Part shown: piece after piece, positions 1-9,069 of the stretch | How the letters are laid out: every line of letters starts with the position of its first letter | Position numbering within the stretch: position 1 is the stretch's first letter | Assembly: GCF_030271535.1 (NCBI RefSeq) | Contig: NZ_JASCXJ010000005.1 | Location: 186,001 to 250,000 of the forward strand | Length of the DNA stretch: 64,000 nt | Direction: 5' to 3' | DNA from: Nocardiopsis sp. ATB16-24 | Lineage (GTDB): Bacteria > Actinomycetota > Actinomycetes > Streptosporangiales > Streptosporangiaceae | Made by a program: the position numbers and the translations under genes | Notes under the pieces: model-generated | Told to the model about the DNA's origin: nothing | Database searches by the model: none | Seen by the model: the letters and a program-made list of their open reading frames with translations, nothing else

Positions 1-4
1 TCGC

Positions 5-484
5 ATGACCGCGCAGGCCGAATCCGGGACGGACCCCGCCTTCTACGAGCAGACGTGGGACCTGAGCTATCGCCACGCCCTGGGGGAGACGACCTCCCGT
101 TTCCTGGCCGGGCTGGCCAAGGGCGAGATCTGGGGGCGGCGTGACCCCGCCTCGGGCCGGGTCCTGGTACCGCCGCGCTCGTACTCGGACCGTGACCACA
201 CTCCGACCACGGACTGGGTCAAGGTGGCCAACGAGGGCGTCATCGAGATGTTCACCGTCGTCTACGAGCCGTTCCGCAACCTGCCCGACCCGCCCTACGC
301 CCTGGCCTATGTCACGCTCGACGGCGCGGACACCGCGCTGGTCGGCTATGTCAAGGGCCTGGATCTGAGCGACCGCGAGGAGGCGGTCCGCAGGCTGGCG
401 ATCGGTGAACGCGTCGTCGTGGCCTTCGCCGACGAGCCGACGGGGACGGCCGCGGACTACTGGTTCGAACCGGCCGGGGACTGA
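5..484 (+). CDS. DUF35-type Zn-ribbon/OB-fold protein lacking the zinc cysteines
   Basis: A 159-residue protein of the DUF35 family, whose members usually accompany thiolases or other acyl-CoA enzymes. The N-terminal helix (residues 12-45), the 'VPPRSY' turn where the zinc ribbon normally sits (about 55-60) and the C-terminal OB-fold strands (about 70-155) are recognisable. The two CxxC pairs of the rubredoxin-like ribbon are absent: there is no cysteine in the protein. The start lies 4 bases from the window edge, so the upstream partner cannot be seen. It points the same way as the oxygenase genes downstream but is separated from them by a hairpin. The family assignment is good; the specific partner is unknown. 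Confidence 0.75.
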   Translation: MTAQAESGTDPAFYEQTWDLSYRHALGETTSRFLAGLAKGEIWGRRDPASGRVLVPPRSYSDRDHTPTTDWVKVANEGVIEMFTVVYEPFRNLPDPPYALAYVTLDGADTALVGYVKGLDLSDREEAVRRLAIGERVVVAFADEPTGTAADYWFEPAGD

Positions 485-508
485 CGAGGGAAGGTATCGA
501 ACGGCGTC

Positions 509-545
509 GAACAAGGTGTGCTCCATCCAGGGGCGCACCTTGTTC
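509..545 (+). terminator. Hairpin after the DUF35 gene
   Basis: Arms GAACAAGGTG (509-518) and CACCTTGTTC (536-545) are perfect complements 25 bases after the stop codon. A weakly T-rich tract (tgttccttgt) overlaps and follows the right arm. This is a plausible intrinsic terminator separating the DUF35 gene from the Rieske oxygenase operon. Confidence 0.6.
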
Positions 546-719
546 CTTGTCCGCCCTCCCCGTGCCGGCGGGTGCGCCGCCAAGGCCGGAGAGGCCCATC
601 CGAAAGGTCGATTCCGCCCTGCTGAACACTCGCGGGCGTAACGCACCGATCCTCCGTAGCGTCGTTGGCAGCACCGTTCGACCGCTGAAATGACGGATAC
701 GGGGAGGGTGGAATCGAGG

Positions 720-1682
720 ATGGAGTCTTCGGAGAATGTGCTCGAACTCGTGGTCGGTGGTCGTGAGGACCTCGCCAAAGACGTGGTAGGCCTGACCTTC
801 ACCCACCCCGACGGGGGTCTCCTGCCGGAATGGGCCCCCGGAGCCCACATCGATCTTGTTCTCGAGGGCGGGATCGTCAGGCAGTACTCACTGTGCTCTG
901 CTCCAAGTGACCGTCGACACTACAAGATCGCCGTACTGCGCGAACCGGAGAGCCGTGGGGGATCGGTCTTCGTCCACGACCGACTGTCCGTCGGCGACCG
1001 GGTCCGGATCGTAGGTCCGCGCAACAACTTCGCGCTGCACCCGGCCCCGAGCTACCTCTTCATCGCGGGAGGCATCGGGATCACGCCGATCCTTCCGATG
1101 CTGAGCCGGGCCGAGGCCGAGGGCGCCACGTGGCGGTTGGTCTACGGCGGTCGTCATCGCGAGTCGATGGCCTTCGCCGACCACCTCACCGAACGGTACG
1201 GCGAGCGCGTCGAGCTGCGGCCGGCCGACGAGACGGGACTGCTCGACCTGGAGACGCTGGTCGATTCGGTCCAGGCCGGAGGGCTGATCTACTGTTGCGG
1301 CCCCGAATCACTGCTCAGCGCACTCGAACAACGATGCGACGGTCGCCTTCCCCAAGGAAGTCGTCTGCACGTGGAACGGTTCGTCGCACGCACGACGGAG
1401 CGCGACCAGCCCGATTCCACGATCGAGGTGACGCTGAGTCGGAGCGGTATGAAACTCACGGTGCCGCCCGAATCCTCCATTCTCGAAAAGGTCGAAGAGG
1501 CGGGCGTTCCGGTAACGACATCATGCGAACAAGGCATCTGCGGAAGCTGTGAGACCACGGTTCTCAGCGGAATCCCCGACCATCGCGACGATGTCCTCGA
1601 CGAAGAAGAGAAGGCCGAGAACACCTCCATGATGATCTGCGTCTCTCGTGCTTTGACCAAGGAACTCGAACTCGACCTGTGA
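720..1682 (+). CDS. Phthalate-dioxygenase-reductase-type ferredoxin reductase
   Basis: Electron-transfer partner for the Rieske oxygenase that follows. The order is flavin domain, NAD(P)H domain, then a C-terminal plant-type [2Fe-2S] ferredoxin, as in phthalate dioxygenase reductase and VanB. Visible motifs are RQYSLCS (about residue 54, flavin binding), GGIGITP (about 116, nucleotide binding), CCGPE (about 195) and the cluster ligands CEQGICGSC (about 268) plus a last Cys near 306. I chose ATG 720 over the in-frame ATG at 690 because GGGGAGGG (701-708) sits 11 bases upstream of it. It is 42 bases ahead of the oxygenase gene and presumably co-transcribed with it. Confidence 0.9.
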   Translation: MESSENVLELVVGGREDLAKDVVGLTFTHPDGGLLPEWAPGAHIDLVLEGGIVRQYSLCSAPSDRRHYKIAVLREPESRGGSVFVHDRLSVGDRVRIVGPRNNFALHPAPSYLFIAGGIGITPILPMLSRAEAEGATWRLVYGGRHRESMAFADHLTERYGERVELRPADETGLLDLETLVDSVQAGGLIYCCGPESLLSALEQRCDGRLPQGSRLHVERFVARTTERDQPDSTIEVTLSRSGMKLTVPPESSILEKVEEAGVPVTTSCEQGICGSCETTVLSGIPDHRDDVLDEEEKAENTSMMICVSRALTKELELDL

Positions 1683-1724
1683 CCACAGGCATCGGTGCTC
1701 TCGGAGAAGACAGGAGATACGGTA

Positions 1725-3002
1725 ATGAATCACGAAGACAACGAGCTGTTGTGCCGCGTCGGCCCCGGAACCGCGATGGGACAGGTCGTACGCCGCTACT
1801 GGGTTCCGGCCTTTCCCTCTGTGCGGTTGCCGATGCAGGATTCGGACCCGATCCGGGTGCGTCTGTTCGGTGAGAACTACGTCGCCTTTCGCGGTTCCGA
1901 CGGGACCATCGGATTCCTCGACGAGGCGTGCCCGCATCGAGGCGCCCCCCTGGTGCTCGGCAATCAAGAGGACTGCGCGATCCGCTGCCTCTACCACGGA
2001 TGGAAGATCGGCGCCGACGGCACCATCCTGGAGACCCCGAACGCCGAGGCCTCCTCTCTGCGCAAGGGTCTGAAGGCCAACGCCTACCCCACCGTCGAAA
2101 GCCATGGGCTCGTCTGGGTCTACCTGGGCCCCGAATCCGAGGCGCCCCCGCGCCCCGTCTACTCCTGGGAGAGCGAGAAGCCCGAGCACACTTTGGTCGT
2201 GGACGTGGACCTGGACTGCAACTGGGTCCAGGTGCTGGAAGGCCTCCTCGACTCCGCGCACGCGGGCATCCTCCACACCGACATCCTGAAGAAGTTCCCG
2301 CCCAAGATGCGGGCCGAGGCCGATGCGATGAAGCGCGGACTGCTGCCCCGGTTGGAGATGGAGCGCACCGACTTCGGACTGCACTACGCGGCCATTCGAG
2401 CCAACGCGGGAAGCACCGAGGACATGGACCAGGTGCGGATCACCGCCTACGCGGCCCCGTTCGTCACCTTCATCCCCTCCGGTGGAATGGCCTTCATCCC
2501 GGTGCCGATCGATGACACACACACGAAGTTCTACAACCTGTGGTGGGACTCCGAACAGCGCCTCGACACCGGCCCCGGTCACGAGCACCGCCTCGACATG
2601 TGGGGTCTGACCGAGGAGATCCTGAACATGACCGGGATGGCCCCGGTGATGCCGCCCGTGGGCGAGATCGGCCGCCGTAACGTCTGGCCGCAGGACCGCG
2701 CCGCGATGCGGGCAGGGGAGTCGTTCACCGGACTTCCCGGGATCACCGCCGAGGACGCGGCGTTGGCCGTCGGCATGGGCCCCATCCTCGACCGCTCCCG
2801 AGAGAACCTGGTCGCCTCCGACATCGTCATCTCCCGGACCCGGCGCATGCTCCTCAAGGAGGCCAAGGCCGCCCTGTCCGGTGGCGCCTCTTCCCAGTGG
2901 CAGAGCGGCAAGACCCCCTCCCACGCCATCACCGCCGCTTCGGGCGATCTTCCTCCCGGTACGGACTGGCGGGACATGGTGTCGGACCACGTCGCGACCT
3001 AG
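1725..3002 (+). CDS. Rieske non-haem iron oxygenase, alpha subunit (phthalate 4,5-dioxygenase/LigX type)
   Basis: Ring-hydroxylating or O-demethylating oxygenase of 425 residues. The N-terminal Rieske [2Fe-2S] ligands are in CPHRG (about residue 69) and CLYHGW (about 88). The mononuclear iron site is the D-x2-H-x4-H pattern in DSAHAGILH (about 178). The chain length and the single-component oxygenase layout match the phthalate 4,5-dioxygenase branch, which includes O-demethylases such as LigX. ATG 1725 is chosen for AGGAG at 1712-1716. The neighbouring reductase and extradiol dioxygenase argue that it makes a catechol-type substrate for ring cleavage. The actual substrate cannot be read from the sequence. 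Confidence 0.88.
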   Translation: MNHEDNELLCRVGPGTAMGQVVRRYWVPAFPSVRLPMQDSDPIRVRLFGENYVAFRGSDGTIGFLDEACPHRGAPLVLGNQEDCAIRCLYHGWKIGADGTILETPNAEASSLRKGLKANAYPTVESHGLVWVYLGPESEAPPRPVYSWESEKPEHTLVVDVDLDCNWVQVLEGLLDSAHAGILHTDILKKFPPKMRAEADAMKRGLLPRLEMERTDFGLHYAAIRANAGSTEDMDQVRITAYAAPFVTFIPSGGMAFIPVPIDDTHTKFYNLWWDSEQRLDTGPGHEHRLDMWGLTEEILNMTGMAPVMPPVGEIGRRNVWPQDRAAMRAGESFTGLPGITAEDAALAVGMGPILDRSRENLVASDIVISRTRRMLLKEAKAALSGGASSQWQSGKTPSHAITAASGDLPPGTDWRDMVSDHVAT

Positions 3003-3052
3003 TCGGGCCCACGACAGCATCAGCGATGTCACCCTAAAAAAGGAGAAATGGC

Positions 3053-4066
3053 ATGTCATCCGTTGTCGCCGGAATCGGCACCTCGCACTCGATCATGCTG
3101 GCCCCCGGCCACCACGAACTGTGGGCCACCAGGGCCGAACAGGACCAGACCGACACCGGACTGGTCGATGCCCAAGGCACGCCCCGTACCTACGACGAGC
3201 TGCTCGCCCAGGCCGATGGCCGTTTCGACGACCAGCTGGGCGCCGAACAGTGGCAGAGCAAGTGGGATGAGGCCCAGGCGGCGATCCAGCGTATTCGCGA
3301 TGACCTCATCGCCCTGGAGCCGGACCTGTTGCTGATCGTGGGAGACGACCAGCGCGAGCTCTTCTACGAGACCCTGCAACCGGCGCTGGCCGTCTTCATG
3401 GGACAGAAGGTCCAGATGAGCGCGGGCCAGGTCCCGCACGACGTCCCCCCGGAGCGGGCCGACAAGATCCGCGAGTTCCTCACCTGGCTCGGCTGCGACG
3501 GCCGGGCGCACCCCGGGGACCCCGACGCGGGCCTGCACATCGTGCGGAGCCTGGTCAAGCAGGGGTTCGACGTGGCCAGCATGAACGGGCTGCCGGGTGA
3601 CCGGGAGTTCGGGCACGCGTTCGGCTGGGCGCTCGGACCGATGCTGACCGGCACCCCCTGGGCCGAGGCCACGATGCCCTCCGTGCCGATCATGCTCAAC
3701 ACCTACTTCCCGCCCAACCAGCCCACCTCGGCCCGCTGCTACGACCTGGGAGTGGCCCTGGCCAACGCGGTCGCCGACCTTCCCGGTGATCGCCGGGTCG
3801 CCGTCGTCGGCTCGGGTGGACTGTCGCACTTCGTGGTCGATGAGGAGATCGACCGCCAGGTGATCGAGGCGATGCGGGCCCAGGACGCCGAAGCGTTGCG
3901 TTCGCTGCCCGAACACCGCCTGGACTCGGGCACCTCGGAGATCCGCAACTGGATCACGGTGGGCGGTGCCTCGGAGCACCTGAGCACCCAGTGGGTGTCC
4001 TACGTCCCCGCCTACCGGAGCCCCGCGGGCACCGGTGTGGGTCTGGCCTTTGGAGTCTGGTCGTGA
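3053..4066 (+). CDS. Class III (LigB-type) extradiol ring-cleavage dioxygenase
   Basis: A 337-residue member of the LigB superfamily of non-haem Fe(II) meta-cleavage dioxygenases. GTSHS near residue 10 supplies the first metal His. GSGGLSH (about 260) carries the catalytic His. GTSEIRNW (about 300) carries the Glu ligand. At the second metal-His position of LigB (NDH) this protein has GDDQ (about 101). I recall GDDQ in some LigZ-like branches, so it may be a family trait rather than a lesion. The SD AAAGGAGA lies just upstream. The next gene starts on GTGA overlapping this stop, so the two are translationally coupled. It probably cleaves the catechol made by the Rieske enzyme. Confidence 0.82.
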   Translation: MSSVVAGIGTSHSIMLAPGHHELWATRAEQDQTDTGLVDAQGTPRTYDELLAQADGRFDDQLGAEQWQSKWDEAQAAIQRIRDDLIALEPDLLLIVGDDQRELFYETLQPALAVFMGQKVQMSAGQVPHDVPPERADKIREFLTWLGCDGRAHPGDPDAGLHIVRSLVKQGFDVASMNGLPGDREFGHAFGWALGPMLTGTPWAEATMPSVPIMLNTYFPPNQPTSARCYDLGVALANAVADLPGDRRVAVVGSGGLSHFVVDEEIDRQVIEAMRAQDAEALRSLPEHRLDSGTSEIRNWITVGGASEHLSTQWVSYVPAYRSPAGTGVGLAFGVWS

Positions 4067-5043
4067 GCACCCTCGAAGAGGAACGGCGGGAGCTGGAGGC
4101 CATCGCCTCCCGGGTCTCCAACTGGGGACGCTGGGGCGAGGACGACGAGCGCGGCACGCTGAACCTGATCACGCCCGACAAGCGGGCCGCCGCGGCGCGA
4201 AGCGTCGAGCACGGGATCGTGCACTCCTTGTCACTGCCGTTGGGGGCGAGCGGCCCGCAGATCCCTGCGCCGCCCGCCCCCGGTGCGTGGCGCCCTCCAC
4301 AGACACGCGGCAACCCCGTGCACACCATGCTGGCGACCGGGTCGGATCCGCAGGAGATCAATGGTCTGGGCGGTGGCGCGCACTTCACCGACGACATGAT
4401 CGTCATGCACCTTCAGGCGGCCACCCAGTGGGACGCGTTGTCCCACTGCTACTACGACGGCCTTCTCTACAACGGCCGCCCGGCCTCGTCGGTGACCTCC
4501 GCCGGCGCCCGCTACCACGCGATCGACGCGGTGGCCGATTCCTTCGTGAGCCGTGGGGTCCTTCTGGACATCGCGCGTTCGTACGGTGTCACGACACTGC
4601 CCGCGGACCACAAGGTGACGGCGGACGACCTCCAAAGGGCCTGTGACGCGGCGGGCGTCGTCGTGGAGGAGGGCGACATCCTGGTCGTGCGCACGGGTCT
4701 GTTCGCGGAGTGGGCCCGGACCGGTTCGTGGGAGGCCGTGCTGGCCAGGCCACAGCCGGGGCTGGACTTCCGGTGCGCCGAGTGGTTGCACGAACGTGGT
4801 GTGGCGGCGATCGCGGTCGACAACACCGCCGTCGAGGCCCTCGGAACCGGGGCGGCGCTCAAAGGCCCGTTCCACATGCTGGCGCTGCGGGACATGGGGC
4901 TGCACCTGGGCGAGTACTGGTACCTCGAAGAGCTCGCGAAGGACTGCGCTCGACTGGACCAGGCGACCTTCCTGCTCAGCGCGCCCCCCTTGCCGTTCGA
5001 GAACGCGGTGGGGTCCCCGGTGAACCCCATGGCGGTGCTGTGA
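4063..5043 (+). CDS. Cyclase-family (PF04199) metal-dependent hydrolase
   Basis: A 326-residue protein of the cyclase/kynurenine-formamidase fold. The metal-site motif typical of the family is seen as the region around TQWDALSH (about residue 120-127), followed by HYYDG-like and 'VVRTG' segments. GTG 4063 overlaps the dioxygenase stop by four bases (GTGA), the strongest argument for this start; longer in-frame starts would run far into the dioxygenase. Relatives of this long type often sit with meta-cleavage genes. It may hydrolyse or lactonise the ring-cleavage product, but that is inference. Confidence 0.75.
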   Translation: MSTLEEERRELEAIASRVSNWGRWGEDDERGTLNLITPDKRAAAARSVEHGIVHSLSLPLGASGPQIPAPPAPGAWRPPQTRGNPVHTMLATGSDPQEINGLGGGAHFTDDMIVMHLQAATQWDALSHCYYDGLLYNGRPASSVTSAGARYHAIDAVADSFVSRGVLLDIARSYGVTTLPADHKVTADDLQRACDAAGVVVEEGDILVVRTGLFAEWARTGSWEAVLARPQPGLDFRCAEWLHERGVAAIAVDNTAVEALGTGAALKGPFHMLALRDMGLHLGEYWYLEELAKDCARLDQATFLLSAPPLPFENAVGSPVNPMAVL

Positions 5044-5068
5044 CGGCCCGTCCCGATCGGTCGAGGTG

Positions 5069-7267
5069 ATGAGTGTGTCTTTGAAATCAGTGTCGGAATT
5101 GGTGGTCCTGGACCTGGGATCCGGAATGGCGCCCGCGCTGGCCGGTGGCGTGCTGGGAGGGCTGGGAGCCCGCGTCGTACGCATCGAACCGGCCCCGACC
5201 GACCTCTTCACGTCTGCTCATCCGGCCTATGAGGCCTGGTACGCCGACGTGGAGAGAGCCGACGTCCCAGAGCTGTCGCACTGGTTGGAGCGTGCCGACG
5301 TCTGCCTGCTGGGGGGCGAGTCCCACCCCGACGTCCGTCCGCTCGTGAGCGCGGACGAGGTCGTCAAGGCCAACCCGAAGGCGATCGTGCTGGACTTCGA
5401 GCAGGACGCCCTCGACCACGGGCTGCCCGCCCACGACCTCCTCGCCCAGGCGCGAAGCGGACTCTGCTTCGAGCAGTACGATGACCGCCCGGTTCCGTGG
5501 GCCTTCCCGGCGCCCACCTATGGCGCCGCGATGTTGGGCCTGGTCGACGTCGTCGCCTCGCTGATCGAGCGCCGGAGCACCGGTAGGGGCTCGGTGCTCC
5601 GGGCCCGCCTGTCCCAGGGCGCCGCGCTGTGGTGCGTCTCGGACTGGGTCTCGGTGGACCAGGACCCCTACGGCATCACCAAGCGGGTGCCACGCGGTGT
5701 CCAGCCCCTGGTCTTCGAGTGCCTGGACGGTGCGTTCGTGCACCTGGTGATGGGGGTCCCGGGGGCGTTCGCGCGGGTGAGCGCGGCCCTGGACCTTCCC
5801 TGGGACGGTGACGACACGGGCGTGGGCCAAGGCGACGCCGCACGCGGGGTCCGGAACTACTTCTTCCCGGACTTCGACCGGCTGGCCACGAGAATCGCCG
5901 AACTTCCCCACGGGCACGTGATGAAGGTGCTGCGGGAGGTGGGCATCGCCGTGGAGCGAGTGGAACCGCCCGGCGTGGTCTGGGACGACGAACAGACCAA
6001 GGCCAACGAGATCATCGAGGACGCCCCCGGAGGGTGGGAGCGCGTCGGGTCGCCCATCCGTGTGAAGAAAAGGGTGCCCGCTCCGAGCGGGGCCGCGTCC
6101 AAGCGGTCGGGAGGGGAGTCGGCGGGGCTCGAACGGCTCCGCGTGGTCGACCTGAGCGCCTACGTGGCGGGCCCGCTCGCCTCCAAGCTGCTCTCGGACC
6201 TGGGCACCGACGTCATCAAGGTGGAACCTCCGGGTGGTGACCCCAACCGCGGTTCGCCGCACTTCTTCGCCGCCGCCAACCGCGGCAAGAGGAGCATCGT
6301 CGTCAACGCCAAGTCCCCCGAAGGGCTCGAGGTCATCCGTCGACTGTGCGACCGGGCCGACATCGTGCACCAGAACTTCCGGGCGGGGGTGGCCGAACGC
6401 CTGGGGGTCGATCCCGCGTCCCTGCGCGGCCCCGACGGATCACTGGTCACCTTGGAGGCTCCCGGTTACGGCTCCCGCGGACCCAAGGTCAAGGCGCCCG
6501 CCTTCGATCCGGTCATGCAGGCCATCTGCGGCTTTCAGCACAACTTCGCGGGACGAGGGAACCTTCCCGCACCGTACCGCCACCCCGTCATCGACTACGG
6601 GGCGGGAGTGATGGGCACACTCGCCATGCTCCTGGGCGTCCTGGAACAGCGACACGGTGGCGGCTCGGTCGAGTTCGAGGTGAGCCTCTACAACGTCGCG
6701 ATGTTCATGATGTCCGAGCTGGTCCGTGGCGAGGACGGCCGGTTCGTCGGTGCGAAGGTCCTCGATTCCACACGGCGGGGATTCCACCCCTGGGAGTCGC
6801 TCTACGAGACGGAGGACGGATGGATCGCCCTGGTCGCTCCGACCGACTCCATGGCGAGGGCACTCGCCACGGCGCTGGACCTGGCCGACGAACTCGGCCC
6901 TCGTCGGGACTGGGCCGAGCGTGAGCGGGATCTGATCGCGGAGAGGATCAGCGCGCTCACCACCGACAAGGCCCTGGAGGTCCTCCACACGGCGGGCGTG
7001 TGGGCGAGCGCGTGCGTGACGGACGGATGGAGGGAGATGGCGCGGGATCCGCAGGCGCACGCGGACGGATCGGTCGTGACCGTCGAGGACCCGGACGCCG
7101 GTACCTCCACCTATCTGGGCGGCCTGCCGTACCTGAGCGTGGACAAGGGGTCGCGGGTCCGGGTGGAGGGGCCGCGAGTGGGAGAGCACACCAGGCAGAT
7201 CCTCCTCGAACTCGGCTATGAGCCGGCGCGGATCGAAGAGCTCTACGAGACGGGGGCCGTGCAATGA
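5069..7267 (+). CDS. Two-domain class III (CaiB/BaiF) CoA-transferase
   Basis: About 732 residues: two consecutive CaiB/BaiF modules joined near residue 350. The second begins LRVVDLSAYVAGPLASKLL and keeps the catalytic Asp in HPVIDYGAG (about residue 510). In the first half the matching segment is FPAPTYGAAM (about 150), with Thr replacing Asp, so that half is probably structural. The start is uncertain: GAGGTGAT (5063-5070) is an excellent SD but overlaps GTG 5066 and ATG 5069, and it best fits GTG 5075. The enzyme should move CoA to a carboxylate intermediate of the island. The last bases overlap the next gene (ATGA). Confidence 0.85.
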   Translation: MSVSLKSVSELVVLDLGSGMAPALAGGVLGGLGARVVRIEPAPTDLFTSAHPAYEAWYADVERADVPELSHWLERADVCLLGGESHPDVRPLVSADEVVKANPKAIVLDFEQDALDHGLPAHDLLAQARSGLCFEQYDDRPVPWAFPAPTYGAAMLGLVDVVASLIERRSTGRGSVLRARLSQGAALWCVSDWVSVDQDPYGITKRVPRGVQPLVFECLDGAFVHLVMGVPGAFARVSAALDLPWDGDDTGVGQGDAARGVRNYFFPDFDRLATRIAELPHGHVMKVLREVGIAVERVEPPGVVWDDEQTKANEIIEDAPGGWERVGSPIRVKKRVPAPSGAASKRSGGESAGLERLRVVDLSAYVAGPLASKLLSDLGTDVIKVEPPGGDPNRGSPHFFAAANRGKRSIVVNAKSPEGLEVIRRLCDRADIVHQNFRAGVAERLGVDPASLRGPDGSLVTLEAPGYGSRGPKVKAPAFDPVMQAICGFQHNFAGRGNLPAPYRHPVIDYGAGVMGTLAMLLGVLEQRHGGGSVEFEVSLYNVAMFMMSELVRGEDGRFVGAKVLDSTRRGFHPWESLYETEDGWIALVAPTDSMARALATALDLADELGPRRDWAERERDLIAERISALTTDKALEVLHTAGVWASACVTDGWREMARDPQAHADGSVVTVEDPDAGTSTYLGGLPYLSVDKGSRVRVEGPRVGEHTRQILLELGYEPARIEELYETGAVQ

Positions 7268-7632
7268 GACACGACGAATCCACAGAGGGCGGGCGTCACC
7301 TGATCCTGACGTTGTCGCGGCCGGTCCCCGGCCAGGAGGCGCACTATCGTCGCTGGTACCAGGAGCGTCACCTTCCCCAGGTCTGCGCCATCGAGGGGTT
7401 CGTGCGCGCCTCCTTCCACCGGGCCGTCTCCTCACCCGCCGAGAGGGGGGCCGAGTCACCCGGTGACCACCTCGCCGTGTACGAGGTGGAGGGTGACCTG
7501 GAGGCGGCGGTCCGGGCCCTCCATGAGGCGTTCGCCGCCGGGGACCTGGACCTGGCGCGGTCCGTCCAACGGGAGGGGCTCACGACCTGGGTCTTCGAAC
7601 AGTGCGCGGTCGTGGAGGACCCCGCACGGTAA
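7264..7632 (+). CDS. Small EthD-like dimeric alpha/beta-barrel protein
   Basis: A 122-residue protein with the pattern 'LTLSRPVPGQEAHYRRWY' followed by 'HLPQVCAIEGF', the hallmark of EthD/ABM-like ferredoxin folds that dimerise around a small-molecule pocket. It starts on ATGA overlapping the CoA-transferase stop, so it is the last gene of the coupled group. Such proteins act as monooxygenase-like, tautomerase-like or accessory enzymes in aromatic catabolism; which one applies here is not visible. Confidence 0.65.
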   Translation: MRHDESTEGGRHLILTLSRPVPGQEAHYRRWYQERHLPQVCAIEGFVRASFHRAVSSPAERGAESPGDHLAVYEVEGDLEAAVRALHEAFAAGDLDLARSVQREGLTTWVFEQCAVVEDPAR

Positions 7633-7665
7633 GGCGCGCGACCATCGGAACGGTGGTGGCGAAAC

Positions 7666-7705
7666 GGACCTCTGGTGAAGCGGAGACCCCGCTCACCAGA
7701 GGTCC
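7666..7705 (+). terminator. Terminator for the rightward oxygenase operon
   Basis: A long stem: GGACCTCTGGTGA (7666-7678) pairs with TCACCAGAGGTCC (7693-7705), followed by TTCTTCG. It ends the rightward operon at a convergent junction. Confidence 0.8.
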
Positions 7706-7732
7706 TTCTTCGTTCGGAGGAGAAACGATGGC

Positions 7733-7770
7733 GTGCGGCCCGCGCCCTTCTGCAAGGGCGCGGGCCGCAC
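7733..7770 (-). terminator. Terminator for the TRAP/P450 operon
   Basis: Perfect 17-bp arms, GTGCGGCCCGCGCCCTT (7733-7749) and its complement (7754-7770), around a 4-base loop. It sits 26 bases beyond the P450 stop and is read leftward. Confidence 0.8.
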
Positions 7771-7796
7771 GGCCACGGGTGAACGACCGGGGGCTC

Positions 7797-9020
7797 TCAG
7801 TCGTCCCAGACCACGGGCAGGCTGTTGACCCCCACGACCAGCATTCCGGTGCGGTAGGAGAGCTCCTCCTCGGGGACCGCCAGACGCAGGTTCGGCAGGG
7901 CCTCCAAGAGGGCGGGGAGCGCCTCCTCCAGTTCGGCCCGCGCCAGCATCTGTCCCACGCACTGGTGCGGACCGAAACCGAACGCCACGTGCGCGGGGCC
8001 GCCGCGGTCGACGTCCAAGGTGTCGGGGTCGGTGAAGGTGGCGGGGTCCCGGTTGACACTCGGAAGGTGGATGATGACGCCCTCGTTCGCGGCGATGGTC
8101 TTTCCACCGATCTCGATGTCTTCGAGCGCGAACCGGTTCAATCCGACATCGGTGACCGAGGTGTAGCGGAGCAGCTCCTCGATCACGGACCGCTTCTCAC
8201 CGTTGCGCAGGTTCTCCCGGGCCCGCTCCAGCTGTGCCGGGTTCTGCATGAGCGCCAGGAGCCCGGTGGCCAGGGTGGAGGCCGTGGACTCGTACCCGCC
8301 CAGCAGAAGGATGATCGTGGTCACCAACACGTCGTCCCGGCTGATCTCCCCACGTGCCAAGGGCCCCGACACCAGACGACCCATCAGGTCGTCGGTGGGC
8401 TCCTTGGTACGCGTGTCGATCATCTCCAGGATGTACGCGCTGAGTTCGTGACCGGCCTGTTCCGAGACCGAGGGATCGTCCGTGCGTCCCAGCATCTGGT
8501 TCACGAGGGTGTCGAAGTGCTCCTGGTCCTCGAAGGGGACCCCGATGATCTCGCAGGTCACCTGCATCGGCAGGGGTAGAGCGAAGTCCTCGAACAGGTC
8601 CGCCGTACGACCCTTCCGCTTCATGTTCGCCAACAGCTCCGCGATGACCTCACGGATCCGCGGCCTCAACCGATCCGCGGTACGCACCGAGAACTCATCG
8701 GCGAGCAGACGACGGTAGTACGTGTGCTGTTCGCCGTCCATGGCCCGGAACGCGCGCCGTGAGGGCCCCTTGACGGCGTGCGTGGGGCTTTCGGAGGGGT
8801 AACGCGGGTCCATGCGGTCGGCGCACAACCGGTTGTCCCTGAGCAGCTTTCGGGCGTACTTCCAGCCGGTGACGACCCAGGCGTGTCTTCCGTCCCACAG
8901 ACGAACACGGTGAATGCCCCCTTCCTCACTACGCCAGTCGGCGTATTCGCTCGGCGGGTGCATGGGGCATGAACCGCGGGACACCGGAAAGGTGTGCGCC
9001 TGTTCCGTACTGGTGGTCAT
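7797..9020 (-). CDS. Cytochrome P450
   Basis: A 407-residue soluble bacterial P450. The haem-binding loop is FGFGPHQCVG (about residue 345-354, Cys ligand). The K-helix ExxR is EELLR (about 283). The I-helix reads LLLGGYESTAS (about 240), so Ser stands where most P450s have the proton-relay Thr. ATG 9020 has AGAGG upstream. It lies 49 bases after the TRAP permease gene on the same strand and is probably in one transcript with it. No dedicated ferredoxin is adjacent; the PDR-type reductase at 720 is a Rieske partner rather than an obvious P450 partner. The substrate is likely an aromatic or its side chain, by context only. Confidence 0.9.
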   Translation of the reverse strand: MTTSTEQAHTFPVSRGSCPMHPPSEYADWRSEEGGIHRVRLWDGRHAWVVTGWKYARKLLRDNRLCADRMDPRYPSESPTHAVKGPSRRAFRAMDGEQHTYYRRLLADEFSVRTADRLRPRIREVIAELLANMKRKGRTADLFEDFALPLPMQVTCEIIGVPFEDQEHFDTLVNQMLGRTDDPSVSEQAGHELSAYILEMIDTRTKEPTDDLMGRLVSGPLARGEISRDDVLVTTIILLLGGYESTASTLATGLLALMQNPAQLERARENLRNGEKRSVIEELLRYTSVTDVGLNRFALEDIEIGGKTIAANEGVIIHLPSVNRDPATFTDPDTLDVDRGGPAHVAFGFGPHQCVGQMLARAELEEALPALLEALPNLRLAVPEEELSYRTGMLVVGVNSLPVVWDD

Positions 9021-9069
9021 GGATACCTCTTCCGTTCTGATTCGGATTTTTCACGATCGAGGGGAATGG

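Noticed and set aside
1521-3059. A 512-residue frame antisense to the Rieske oxygenase
   Set aside because: It lacks motifs and an SD and overlaps a well-supported oxygenase gene.
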